From an uncultured Bacilli bacterium (GTDB lineage: Bacteria; Bacillota_I; Bacilli_A; RF39; UBA660): a stretch of DNA of 39,467 nt. The notes below the pieces were generated by a model, which saw only the letters and a list, made by a program, of their open reading frames with translations, was not told where the DNA came from and did not search any database. Positions 24,956 to 33,061 of this stretch are shown one piece after another. Positions within the stretch are counted from its first letter, which is position 1; every line of letters starts with the position of its first letter. The stretch spans positions 1-39,467 of the forward strand of contig CAKPKL010000012.1 of NCBI GenBank assembly GCA_934167485.1. Direction: 5' to 3'. The position numbers were made by a program, and so were the translations under genes.

Positions 24956-24984
24956 ATAATATCATATTTTTTTAATATTTACAA
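24956..24984 (-). promoter_or_regulatory. promoter of rplS
   Basis: TTGTAA (24979-24984) and extended -10 TGATATTAT (24956-24964) are separated by 17 bp. The implied start of transcription is right at the beginning of the leader element. Confidence 0.6.
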
Positions 24985-25047
24985 TACTTTTTATTAATTT
25001 ATAAAGAAAACAATACATATTCAAAATATATATTGTTTATTTTATAT

Positions 25048-26601
25048 TTATTTAGCTTCTTCTATAGCTCTAGTCTCTCTTATTACAGTAACTTTTATAG
25101 TACCTGGATATTGAAGTTTCTCTTCAATTTTATTTTTAATATCACGAGCTACTTTATGACTTTCTAAATCATTTATTTCTTCAGGTTTTACAATTACTCT
25201 TAATTCTCTTCCTGCTTGCATAGCAAATGAAGATTCTACACCTTTTTGTTCATTTGCTATATTCTCTAAATCTTGTAATCTTTGAACATAGTTTTCCAAA
25301 GAATCATTACGAGCTCCAGGACGCGTAGCTGATAGAGTATCTGCAATTGCAACTAATTCAGCAATAACACATTTTGCCTCTTTATCTCCATGATGAGATT
25401 CAATTGTATTTATAACTACCTCATTTTCTTTATATTTTTTAGCTATGGTTGAGCCTATTTCAACATGACTACCTTCCATTTCATGATCTATAGCTTTACC
25501 TATATCATGTAATAATCCTGCTCTTTTAGCAAGCATAGTATTCTCACCTAACTCACCTGCCATTATTCCAGCAAGTGAAGCTACCTCAATTGAATGTTTT
25601 AATGCATTTTGACCATAACTTGTTCTAAATTGTAATTTACCTATAAGTTCTATTAATTCTGGCTCTACCTTTGTTATACCTAACTCAAATAACGCATTTT
25701 GACCATATTCAACTATTTTATCTTTTATATCTTTACAAGTTTTATCATAAACCTCTTCGATACGTGCTGGATGAATTCTACCATCTTTTATAAGTGATTC
25801 TATTGTTACACGAGCTATTTCTCTTCTTAAAGGATCAAAAGATGATAATACTATAGCTTCTGGTGTATCGTCAATAATTAAATCAACGCCAGTAACAGAC
25901 TCTATAGTACGTATATTTCTACCTTCTCTACCTATTATTCTACCCTTCATTTCATCTGATGGTAAATCTACAACTGTAACAGTTTGCTCTTCAACCACGT
26001 CGCTAGCATACTTCTGCATACTTTCAACAAGCATGTTTTTAGATTTCTTGTCTACTTCTAATTTAGCTTCAGCTTCTTTTTCTTTAATATATGAAGCTAT
26101 TTCTAAAGTCATAGATTCCTCTACTTTCTTCATAACCAAATCTCTAGCTTTATCTTTAGTATATCCACTAATTTTTTCAAGTAAATCTAATTGTTCTTCC
26201 TTTATTTTCTCCACATTTGCTTCTTGTTCTTGAATATCATTTTGTTTATCTAATAATTTTTTTTCTTTTTCATCAAGCATACTTTCTCTCTTCTGTAAAT
26301 TTTGATCTCTTCGTTCAATATTCTCTTCACGAGTATTAAGTCTACTTTCTGATTCCTTTACTTCTTGTTTTTTTTCTTTTATTTCTTCATCTGTTTTTAA
26401 TTTTAATTCTTGAATTTCTTCTTTTGCTTCTGAAATATATTCTTTCTTTATTTTATCTGCTTCAATACGAGCATTTTCTAACATCTTATCAACTTTATCC
26501 CCAGCAGAATTTTTTTTGATAAGATTAAATATAAACATTGCGATTATTCCAACAATAAGTCCAACTAGGACTAGCAAAATGGAGATTATAACACTATTCA
26601 T
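25048..26601 (-). CDS. rny: ribonuclease Y
   Basis: Membrane-anchored endoribonuclease initiating mRNA decay in Gram-positive bacteria. Order: N-terminal transmembrane helix (about residues 4-26), long coiled coil (to about 200), KH domain (GRIIGREGRNIRTIESVTGV), then HD domain with AGLLHDIGKAIDHE and the ESHHGDKEA stretch. The start is the Met before NSVIISILLV, with GGAGGAG 4 nt upstream, not an ATG ten codons earlier. 517 aa matches the family. Its own promoter and a 5'-terminal hairpin precede it; terminator is not obvious downstream before rplS. Confidence 0.96.
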   Translation of the reverse strand: MNSVIISILLVLVGLIVGIIAMFIFNLIKKNSAGDKVDKMLENARIEADKIKKEYISEAKEEIQELKLKTDEEIKEKKQEVKESESRLNTREENIERRDQNLQKRESMLDEKEKKLLDKQNDIQEQEANVEKIKEEQLDLLEKISGYTKDKARDLVMKKVEESMTLEIASYIKEKEAEAKLEVDKKSKNMLVESMQKYASDVVEEQTVTVVDLPSDEMKGRIIGREGRNIRTIESVTGVDLIIDDTPEAIVLSSFDPLRREIARVTIESLIKDGRIHPARIEEVYDKTCKDIKDKIVEYGQNALFELGITKVEPELIELIGKLQFRTSYGQNALKHSIEVASLAGIMAGELGENTMLAKRAGLLHDIGKAIDHEMEGSHVEIGSTIAKKYKENEVVINTIESHHGDKEAKCVIAELVAIADTLSATRPGARNDSLENYVQRLQDLENIANEQKGVESSFAMQAGRELRVIVKPEEINDLESHKVARDIKNKIEEKLQYPGTIKVTVIRETRAIEEAK

Positions 26602-26617
26602 ATTACTCCTCCATTTC

Positions 26618-26636
26618 TTAGAGTTATTCACTCTAA
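26618..26636 (-). other. 5'-terminal hairpin of the rny mRNA
   Basis: TTAGAGT pairs with ACTCTAA (7 bp, 5-nt loop) directly after the -10 box, so the transcript should start at or a few bases before the stem. A 5'-end hairpin often shields mRNA from decay, apt for an RNase gene; the role is inferred. Confidence 0.55.
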
Positions 26637-26640
26637 TATA

Positions 26641-26669
26641 ATTATATATTTTATTGTAAAATAAATCAA
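26641..26669 (-). promoter_or_regulatory. promoter of rny
   Basis: TTGATT (26664-26669), 17 bp, TATAAT (26641-26646), 40 nt upstream of the rny start. Confidence 0.7.
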
Positions 26670-26673
26670 GAAA

Positions 26674-26697
26674 AAAGGTGAAAAAAATTTCACCTTT
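26674..26697 (-). terminator. terminator after the second pilin-like gene
   Basis: AAAGGTGAAA pairs perfectly with TTTCACCTTT (10 bp, 4-nt loop), followed by TTTCTTG. It lies 7 nt past the stop codon and directly before the rny promoter. Confidence 0.88.
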
Positions 26698-26703
26698 GTG
26701 AAA

Positions 26704-28591
26704 TTATATATCTAAACTATATGGATTATTTGATGTACCATTGCCACTTGTTATATAAACGTTTTTTGATAATGTAATAACTGGACGAGAAGCTACCATC
26801 GCAGGTATATAGTAACCAAAACCAATTCCACGACCATCAACAAGAGATACATTGATAGATGAACTACTCCATCTATTTGTATGCCAGTAACCAATATTTA
26901 AGTCATTTCCTGTATACATTTCTCCCCAACTTGGTAAGACTACATTAAGTGTTACTTCTCCATCTTCAGATAAAGCGCTATAGTCTCTTGCATATCCACT
27001 CTGTTTTAATTTAACTGTTGTTGGAATTATCATATTCTTTGTTTTATTACTATACCAATTATAAAAACTATTCGTGGCATTATTTAAATAATAAGGTATG
27101 TTCTCTCCTGTGTTTGTCTCAAAGTTTCCATTACCTTCCATTAAGTCAAATCTATTATGATTTGTACATCCACCTGTATAATAATTATCAACATTAATGG
27201 TTTCTTCTCCATACTTCTTTTCTGATGAATATAGGCAGCTTGTTGATCCTTCTCCTGTATCTATACTATAAAATGGTATGTAAATATTACTTGATAATGA
27301 TATTGTATTTGGTAAATTTCTTAATACATCTGCTCTTTCTATTTTTATACTTCCATCACTATTTATTTCTACTATTCTATATCGTACTTTTGATGTACTT
27401 GTCTTATTACTTACTTTATTTACATATAATTCTGTAAACTCTGTTACATATGGATTATTTGATTCATCTATGTATACATAATCTCCTACTTTTCCTAAAT
27501 TAAGTTTGGTATTTTCTTTCAAATTTCTCTCACTGCTTAATATATATGGGTTATCTCTTGTTCCTTTTCCACTCTTTACTAAAACATTATCTTTTATACT
27601 TATTACTGGTCTTACTCCCAAGCCATATGTATTTGTATTATAGCTTATTGATAATTTACTTGGATTCTCATAATAAGTATGCCAGTTTTTATTTGATGAT
27701 GTACTGTTTGGTGTTATAAGCCAAGATACTTCATCTTCATCTAGATATGATCCTCCATCTTGAATTGTCATTCCATCTAAAGCATATATATAATCTTCAT
27801 ATGTTAATAGCCCTACTTTTTCTGTTACTCTATTTGTACATGTTGTCATCTTTGTATATGAGTCTGGTGTTACATCTACTGGATCTATACAAAACTCTGT
27901 TTCTTTAATTAAGTCTGTTCTCTCTAATTTACTATAAAAATATTCGTTTAACCATTTCTTTACCCAGGATGAGTTCCAATCGTTTGTTGTTCCATAAGCT
28001 ATTGATGTAAGTGATACTGGTGATACTAATTTAATTGTATTATTTGTATCATTTGTCTCTACTACTTCCCATAGTTGTCCTGAATATAGTACATAATTAT
28101 TCATAGTAAGTTGTTCATCTTTTGTTCCATATATTTTATTTACTGTATTTCCATTTACTACTACATTTTTATTTATATGATTTGTATCACTTTCTATTAG
28201 ACTCTTTAATGTTTTATAATCTTTTAAATTGTCTCTTCCTTCATAATAGAATATATAGTCTGTATCATTCATATATACAAATACTTTTTTGTTTTCATCT
28301 TCATCTGTATTTTGTATATATCCTTTACTTTTTAATTCTCCTATTGTTATTACACTCGGAGCTGATTCATTTTTTGTTTCATATTCTGATACTATGTAAA
28401 GTTTAGCTGCTCTTTCTATATTTTCTATACTTCTTTCCTTTGCTGAAGCTTTACTATCTGTTATTATATCTAATACTATTGGGGTTGCGATTAAAGCAAT
28501 AATAGCTAGTATTACTATAACTGCTAAAAGTTCTATTAGGGTAAATCCTTTACTATAGGTTACCCCCCCCCCAGGCGTTATTTTTTCTCAT
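26704..28591 (-). CDS. type IV pilin-like protein, two-domain, out of frame at a poly-G tract (candidate phase-variable gene)
   Basis: From ATG 28591, the read is MRKNNAWGGG then a stop at 28553-28555. Removing one G from the ten-G run joins it to an open frame that continues without interruption to the stop: leader MRKNNAWGGVTYSKG, cleavage before FTLIELLAVIVILAII, then about 610 residues. Without that change no ATG, GTG or TTG opens the prepilin frame, and the first in-frame Met (28272) lies beyond the pilin helix. Mature protein: pilin stem, then two paralogous domains, each ending in a (R)PVI(S/T) motif plus SGxGTxxNPYxL. The same ending is in the pilin-like protein at 10788-11786. A good promoter sits 35 nt upstream and a strong terminator follows. 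Explanations: phase-OFF state, sequencing or assembly error, or pseudogene. The intact remaining frame and signals argue against old decay. Confidence 0.8.
28563..28572. repeat. ten-base G tract (C on the plus strand) in the pilin-like leader
   Basis: A mononucleotide run of ten C on the plus strand, in a window where I see no other G/C run beyond five. It codes Gly residues between the start codon and the prepilin cleavage site; loss of one base (or gain of two) restores the reading frame. Confidence 0.95.
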
Positions 28592-28625
28592 TTTTATCCC
28601 TACTTTCTTATTTTTAACTATATTT

Positions 28626-28654
28626 ATTATACTAAAAAAAGATTGAAATTTCAA
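28626..28654 (-). promoter_or_regulatory. promoter of the second pilin-like gene
   Basis: TTGAAA (28649-28654), exactly 17 bp, TATAAT (28626-28631). The -35 lies inside the recA terminator stem. The start codon follows after a short leader with GTAGGGAT, supporting ATG 28591 as the start. Confidence 0.7.
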
Positions 28655-28656
28655 TC
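28634..28656 (-). terminator. terminator of recA
   Basis: The palindrome GATTGAAATTTCAATC (6-bp stem, 4-nt loop) runs into seven T on the minus strand, starting 2 nt after the recA stop. It overlaps the next promoter. Confidence 0.85.
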
Positions 28657-28657
28657 C

Positions 28658-29695
28658 TTATTCTTCTATTTCATTTTCTTTCTTACCTATTTCAAGTGAA
28701 TCATTTTGATCATAATAATTTCTAACTTTTTTCTCGATTTCTTCTTTTAATTTAGGATTATTCTTTAACCATTCTTTTGCGTTTTCTTTTCCTTGTGCAA
28801 TTTTTTCTCCATTATATGAATACCAAGCACCACTTTTTTCTAATATTCCTGTTTCAGCACCTAAATCGATTATTTCACCATTAATAGATACACCTTCTCC
28901 ATAAACTATATCTACAGAGCAAGATTTAAATGGAGGAGCCATTTTATTTTTTACTACTTTAATATTTGTTCTATTTCCAATAGCATTTGCACCTTGTTTT
29001 ATTTGTTCACCTTTTCTTATTTCTAATCTAACTGATGCATAAAATTTAAGAGCTCTTCCACCTGGCGTTACTTCAGGATTACCAAACATAATTCCTACTT
29101 TTTCACGTAATTGATTTATAAATATTACAACTGTATTAGTTTTATTTACAATACCAGATAGTTTTCTTAATGCTTGAGACATTAAACGAGCTTGAAGACC
29201 AACATGTGAATCGCCCATTTCGCCTTCTATTTCTGCTTGTGGAACTAAGGCTGCTACTGAATCTACTACAATTATACTAATTGCGCCACTTCTTACTAAG
29301 GCTTCACAAATTTCTAAAGCTTGTTCCCCGTTGTCTGGTTGTGATAATAATAAATCATTTATATTGACTCCTAATTTAGAGGCATATATTGGATCTAATG
29401 CATGTTCTGCATCTATAAAAGCTGCTCTTCCACCTTTTTTTTGTGCCTCAGCTATTGCATGTAATGCGAATGTAGTTTTACCACTTGATTCAGGACCAAA
29501 TATCTCTATAATTCTTCCTTTAGGATATCCTCCTATTCCAAGTGCTATATCAAGAGAAATAGAACCACTTGATATTGTATCAATTTTTTGATGTTCGTGC
29601 TCTCCTAATTTCATTACAGCACCCTTACCAAATTGTTTTTCTATATCTAATAAAACTTGATCCAAAGTCTTATCAGTTGATGTTGATTTTGCCAT
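28658..29695 (-). CDS. recA: recombinase A
   Basis: DNA strand-exchange ATPase and SOS co-protease. Walker A GPESSGKTT (about residue 66), Walker B SIIVVDSVAAL, the FINQLREKVG region with loop L1/L2 and the C-terminal acidic tail are present; 345 aa is normal. AAGGAGG precedes the ATG at good spacing. Control: a strong TTGACA-17-TATAAT promoter with a LexA-type box just upstream, so SOS induction is expected. Confidence 0.98.
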   Translation of the reverse strand: MAKSTSTDKTLDQVLLDIEKQFGKGAVMKLGEHEHQKIDTISSGSISLDIALGIGGYPKGRIIEIFGPESSGKTTFALHAIAEAQKKGGRAAFIDAEHALDPIYASKLGVNINDLLLSQPDNGEQALEICEALVRSGAISIIVVDSVAALVPQAEIEGEMGDSHVGLQARLMSQALRKLSGIVNKTNTVVIFINQLREKVGIMFGNPEVTPGGRALKFYASVRLEIRKGEQIKQGANAIGNRTNIKVVKNKMAPPFKSCSVDIVYGEGVSINGEIIDLGAETGILEKSGAWYSYNGEKIAQGKENAKEWLKNNPKLKEEIEKKVRNYYDQNDSLEIGKKENEIEE

Positions 29696-29724
29696 CTGTT
29701 TTCCTCCTTTATAATTACAAACTC

Positions 29725-29753
29725 ATTATACATTATAAAAAATACTTTGTCAA
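29725..29753 (-). promoter_or_regulatory. promoter of recA
   Basis: TTGACA (29748-29753), 17 bp, TATAAT (29725-29730): both hexamers are perfect, 30 nt upstream of the start. Confidence 0.85.
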
Positions 29754-29763
29754 TACTTTTTAC

Positions 29764-29775
29764 GAACATTTGTAC
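29764..29775. promoter_or_regulatory. SOS box (LexA/DinR operator) upstream of recA
   Basis: GAACATTTGTAC matches the Gram-positive SOS box GAAC-N4-GTTC at all but one position, and lies about 10 bp upstream of the recA -35 box. No lexA gene is in the window. Confidence 0.7.
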
Positions 29776-29813
29776 ATATTTTCTGTATCTCTTTTTTCAC
29801 AAGAATTAAAAAA

Positions 29814-29831
29814 GAGTAATTTTAATTACTC
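29814..29831 (-). terminator. terminator after the Tim44-like gene
   Basis: GAGTAAT pairs with ATTACTC (7 bp, 4-nt loop containing the stop codon) followed by six T on the minus strand. Confidence 0.8.
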
Positions 29832-30418
29832 AATTTTTGTTCAAAAGCTTTTTCTATATTACTTATTAACCATTTATCATCTATTTTCTCAAAAGTTATT
29901 ATATTAATTTGAGATAATTTTTCTAAATTACTACCGCTTATTATTTCTTCATTTTTTAATTTATAATCAAAACAATTAATACTAACTCTAAATTTCAACT
30001 TTTCTTTTTCAAACTCTATTATAGAATATCCCATTAAATCTATACCATCTATAACATGTTTTGTGTCTTTTTCCTGCATACTTGCTATTTTTGATGTATA
30101 TAACTCACTCATATTGTGTGTTAATAAATCTTTTAAATTACTATCTAGATTATTTAGTCTATTTATTAATTCTATATAAGAATCATATAAACTAGACATA
30201 AGATTATCAACATCTACATCTTTATCTATTAAAGCAATATCTTCTTTACTTAATCCATTGCTTACTCCTACTGTAGTATTTTCTTTCTCTTTTATTAATT
30301 TTACACAATTAGAATACTTTTTCTTTTGTTTTTGTTGAAATTTAACTGAAAACATAAGTCCTAAAGTACAGAAAAATACACCTACTGTTATTATCATTAT
30401 AAGCACTATTTGATACAT
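29822..30418 (-). CDS. membrane-anchored Tim44-like domain protein
   Basis: One N-terminal transmembrane helix (about residues 3-22) is followed by a short basic linker and a C-terminal domain of about 125 residues. LYDSYIELINRLNNLDSNLK, MSELYTSKIASMQEK, IDGIDLMGYSIIEFE and CFDYKLKNEE have the pattern of Tim44/NTF2-like lipid-binding domains found in Firmicute membrane proteins of unknown role. The start is the Met before YQIVLIMI, with AAGGAGAG upstream; a 13-residue extension is open but has no such site. It has its own promoter behind the mreCD terminator, so it is a separate unit. Function unknown. Confidence 0.6.
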   Translation of the reverse strand: MYQIVLIMIITVGVFFCTLGLMFSVKFQQKQKKKYSNCVKLIKEKENTTVGVSNGLSKEDIALIDKDVDVDNLMSSLYDSYIELINRLNNLDSNLKDLLTHNMSELYTSKIASMQEKDTKHVIDGIDLMGYSIIEFEKEKLKFRVSINCFDYKLKNEEIISGSNLEKLSQINIITFEKIDDKWLISNIEKAFEQKLSN

Positions 30419-30447
30419 AAAATCTCTCCTTACCTTGTTATATGTAT

Positions 30448-30456
30448 ATTGTAACA
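30448..30456 (-). promoter_or_regulatory. extended -10 promoter of the Tim44-like gene
   Basis: TGTTACAAT, extended -10 with TACAAT at 30448-30453, sits 30 nt upstream of the start and downstream of the mreD terminator. Confidence 0.45.
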
Positions 30457-30479
30457 CATTATTTTAATTTTTAAAAGAG

Positions 30480-30503
30480 AAAAAGAGCAATTATGCTCTT
30501 TTT
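30480..30503 (-). terminator. terminator after mreD
   Basis: AAAAAGAGCA pairs with TGCTCTTTTT (10 bp, 4-nt loop) and continues into CTCTTTT. The loop and right arm overlap the mreD stop. Confidence 0.8.
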
Positions 30504-30979
30504 ATGACAAATATTTTAGATATCATATCTATTACTAAATATAATATTAGACCATATATGATGTTTAATATTAATGAACTTGATACACCACTTAATAGTA
30601 TATTTTCATTAAATGTAGTATAACCTATTATACAAAGCAATAAATAACTTATTATCCTATAAAGTATTATTATTATTATATTTAAAATATTTGAACTATA
30701 GATACTATAATTAACATAACTATAACCTAATATTATAATTATACCTGCAAATGAAAAACTTAATGTATTTATAAATAAACTATCAGCAAATATTAAATCA
30801 TATAAAAATCCTGATACCAAACAAACTAAAAAGAAATTAATATTTTTTTTACAAAAATATGGATATATTATAACTAAAGATGTTATTAGAAAGAGTGGTA
30901 TTAATAAACTATTAAGTGATACTATATTTGAAAATATTGCTTCAAGTAATAAAGAAATAACAAGTACTAAATATTTCAT
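30491..30979 (-). CDS. mreD: rod-shape-determining protein MreD
   Basis: Very hydrophobic protein with five to six predicted membrane spans, 162 aa, overlapping mreC by one base, which is the basis for the call since MreD is poorly conserved. It partners MreC in the elongasome that guides lateral-wall synthesis. Downstream hairpin terminates the unit. Confidence 0.85.
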   Translation of the reverse strand: MKYLVLVISLLLEAIFSNIVSLNSLLIPLFLITSLVIIYPYFCKKNINFFLVCLVSGFLYDLIFADSLFINTLSFSFAGIIIILGYSYVNYSIYSSNILNIIIIILYRIISYLLLCIIGYTTFNENILLSGVSSSLILNIIYGLILYLVIDMISKIFVIKRA

Positions 30980-31833
30980 TATTCTCTAGCCTTTCTATTT
31001 AACACAGTAACTATACTTATATTATTAAAATTAACAGATGGAGTTACTTCTACTACACTATTTAAATCATATTCATCTTTAACTATCTTTGATACTTTTC
31101 CTATTAATATACCACTTGGAAAATATCCAGTAAGACCTGTTGTAGTTACTAAATCTCCCTCTTTTATTTTATTAGATTCTGTTATACCTTCTACTTTATA
31201 TACTTTTTTGTCTTTATCATAACCTGAAAGTAATCCATAATATTTATCTTCATCACTTTTTATTTTTAAAGATATTTTATTACTTATTTCATTAGTAGTA
31301 AGAAGTTTTACAGTACTAGAAAAATTACTTACATTAACTATTTTTCCTACTAAACCTTCACTTGTTACAACAGCATCACCTTCTTCTATACCATTTTTAC
31401 TTCCTTTATCTATAACTAAAGTATTATACCAATATCCAACATTTCTATTTACAACAGTAGCATTTACATAAGTATATTCTGATAATGTAGCATTTAAATC
31501 CAATGTTGATTTTAACTCAGTTACTTCCTTTTGTAATTCCTGTATTTGAGCATAATACATATCAGTTTTTTCTACTTTTTCTTTTAATTCAGTATATTTT
31601 TTATAAAGATCTTTTTTTTCATTCATCATTTCTACTTTACTTTTTACATAACCTATTGGAGCATAAAACACTTTACCTGTAAAAGTGGCTGTATCTTTAA
31701 TAGCTTTCTCAAAAAAATTAAGCTTTCTATCTTCACTTAATAATTTAGAAGAAATACCAAGTAAAAACAAAACAAGTATTATTGATCCTACTACTATGAA
31801 TCTAATTTTATTATCATTATTCCTATTAATCAA
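30979..31833 (-). CDS. mreC: cell shape-determining protein MreC
   Basis: Bitopic membrane scaffold of the elongasome. N-terminal helix (about 11-28), coiled coil (about 70-115), then beta domains with VNATVVNRNVGYWYNTLVID, GIEEGDAVVTSEGLVGKI and GDLVTTTGLTGYFPSGILIG, all hallmark MreC stretches; 284 aa is normal. The start codon is TTG (MINRNND); GGTGGTGAT sits just upstream, and no in-frame ATG precedes the transmembrane segment. The usual mreB is not here: radC is followed directly by mreC. Confidence 0.94.
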   Translation of the reverse strand: MINRNNDNKIRFIVVGSIILVLFLLGISSKLLSEDRKLNFFEKAIKDTATFTGKVFYAPIGYVKSKVEMMNEKKDLYKKYTELKEKVEKTDMYYAQIQELQKEVTELKSTLDLNATLSEYTYVNATVVNRNVGYWYNTLVIDKGSKNGIEEGDAVVTSEGLVGKIVNVSNFSSTVKLLTTNEISNKISLKIKSDEDKYYGLLSGYDKDKKVYKVEGITESNKIKEGDLVTTTGLTGYFPSGILIGKVSKIVKDEYDLNSVVEVTPSVNFNNISIVTVLNRKARE

Positions 31834-31872
31834 TCAAATCACCACCAATATTATATTACATATTAACGTATT

Positions 31873-32562
31873 TTAAAAGGTTATATCATTATTTTCTACA
31901 AAACTATAGTAATTATTTTTACTAATTATAATATGATCTAATAATTTTATACCTAGTAGTTGCCCTACTTTCATTAAATTATTTGTAACATCATAATCTT
32001 GTCTACTAGGAAGTACATTCCCACTAGGATGATTATGAATACATATTATAGCGCTTGCTCCAACTAAGTAAGCTTCTTTAAATACCTCTCTTGGATGTAC
32101 AACACTATAATTTAGTGTACCTATAAAAAGCAATTTATCAGATATAATTTTTTTATTATTATCTAAATATACACAATAAAAATATTCTTGTTTTTTATTA
32201 CCTATTTTATCTTTATAGAATTTATATACTAGTGAAGCACTATTTAATTTAGTATTTATTATATTATCTACTTCCCTATTAATCCTTTTACCAAGTTCTA
32301 TAGAAGCAAGCAAATTACAAGCTTTGCTCATACCAATACCCTTAAAGTTTTTTAAATAATTATAGTCTATATCATTTAATTTTTTTATACTACCTAAACT
32401 ACTTAATAAACTACTTCCAAGTTCTTTAGAAGATATCCCTCTAGTACCTGTTTTAAATATTATAGCAAGTAATTCTTCATTAGATAGACTTTCTACTCCA
32501 TAAATAATTAGACGTTCAAAAGGTCTATCTAATTTAGGAATATCTTTAATTTTGACTCCCAC
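31873..32562 (-). CDS. radC: RadC family protein (JAMM/MPN+ domain)
   Basis: An HhH-like N-terminal part (LSNEELLAIIFKTGT, then FKGIGMSKACNLLASIELG) followed by a JAB/MPN+ metalloprotease-like domain with ICIHNHPSGNVLPSRQD, whose HxHPSG-D metal ligands are intact. RadC's historical role in DNA repair is unproven; the family's function is open. The start codon is GTG, overlapping the SPOR gene by 17 nt. Position next to mreC matches the B. subtilis cluster. Confidence 0.93.
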   Translation of the reverse strand: MGVKIKDIPKLDRPFERLIIYGVESLSNEELLAIIFKTGTRGISSKELGSSLLSSLGSIKKLNDIDYNYLKNFKGIGMSKACNLLASIELGKRINREVDNIINTKLNSASLVYKFYKDKIGNKKQEYFYCVYLDNNKKIISDKLLFIGTLNYSVVHPREVFKEAYLVGASAIICIHNHPSGNVLPSRQDYDVTNNLMKVGQLLGIKLLDHIIISKNNYYSFVENNDITF

Positions 32563-33010
32563 TTATCACTACCTCCTCATATTTAATTAATACTTGATTA
32601 ATTATAGAAGAAATAGCTACTTTATCAGTTGTTTCTTTTAACAGATTATCATAGTTCTTTAATTGTTCTAAAAATGATTTATTTGAAATATAATAATTCT
32701 TTACTATAGTATCATATCCAATATCATTAAAATAACTTTGTATTTTTGCTACATTATCACTATCTTTTGTTATACCTATATATACATAATATAAGTCATT
32801 TTCTATACTATATACATAATTTTCTAACGAAATAGTATTTTCTTCCATACTCTCTTTTGTAGAGAATACTCCATATTGTACAAAATACAATTCTTCACCT
32901 ATATTAGATACTTTTATACTAGATGGACTAGTATATTGACTAATAAATAAATCTGCAAGAAAAAAACCAATTACTAAAGCTACTAAGAGTGTAAAAAAAT
33001 ATTTTTTCAT
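32546..33010 (-). CDS. SPOR-like domain membrane protein, SpoIIB position
   Basis: A single membrane helix (about residues 4-22) leads to a SPOR-like domain: YFVQYGVFSTKESMEENTIS, then YYVYIGITKDSDNVAKIQSY and FNDIGYDTIVK, a beta-alpha-beta pattern that binds denuded septal glycan. A short helical tail follows. In B. subtilis spoIIB (a SPOR protein of the engulfing septum) lies just before maf-radC-mreB, so this gene in front of radC-mreCD is probably its positional counterpart. Sequence similarity is limited, and it may equally be a general division protein. It overlaps radC. Confidence 0.6.
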   Translation of the reverse strand: MKKYFFTLLVALVIGFFLADLFISQYTSPSSIKVSNIGEELYFVQYGVFSTKESMEENTISLENYVYSIENDLYYVYIGITKDSDNVAKIQSYFNDIGYDTIVKNYYISNKSFLEQLKNYDNLLKETTDKVAISSIINQVLIKYEEVVISGSQN

Positions 33011-33061
33011 ACTATCACCATTTTTATTGTAGCTTAATAATTAGTTTATATTTGTCGAATT

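Noticed and set aside
26704..28272. A shorter gene starting at the Met at 28272
   Set aside because: It would discard the prepilin leader and about 100 residues that stay in frame upstream, and no good ribosome binding site precedes it.
27225..28406. Plus-strand open frames opposite the second pilin-like gene (27225-27437 and 28122-28406)
   Set aside because: Leu/Tyr/His-rich shadows of an AT-rich coding strand; no start signals and no recognisable domains.
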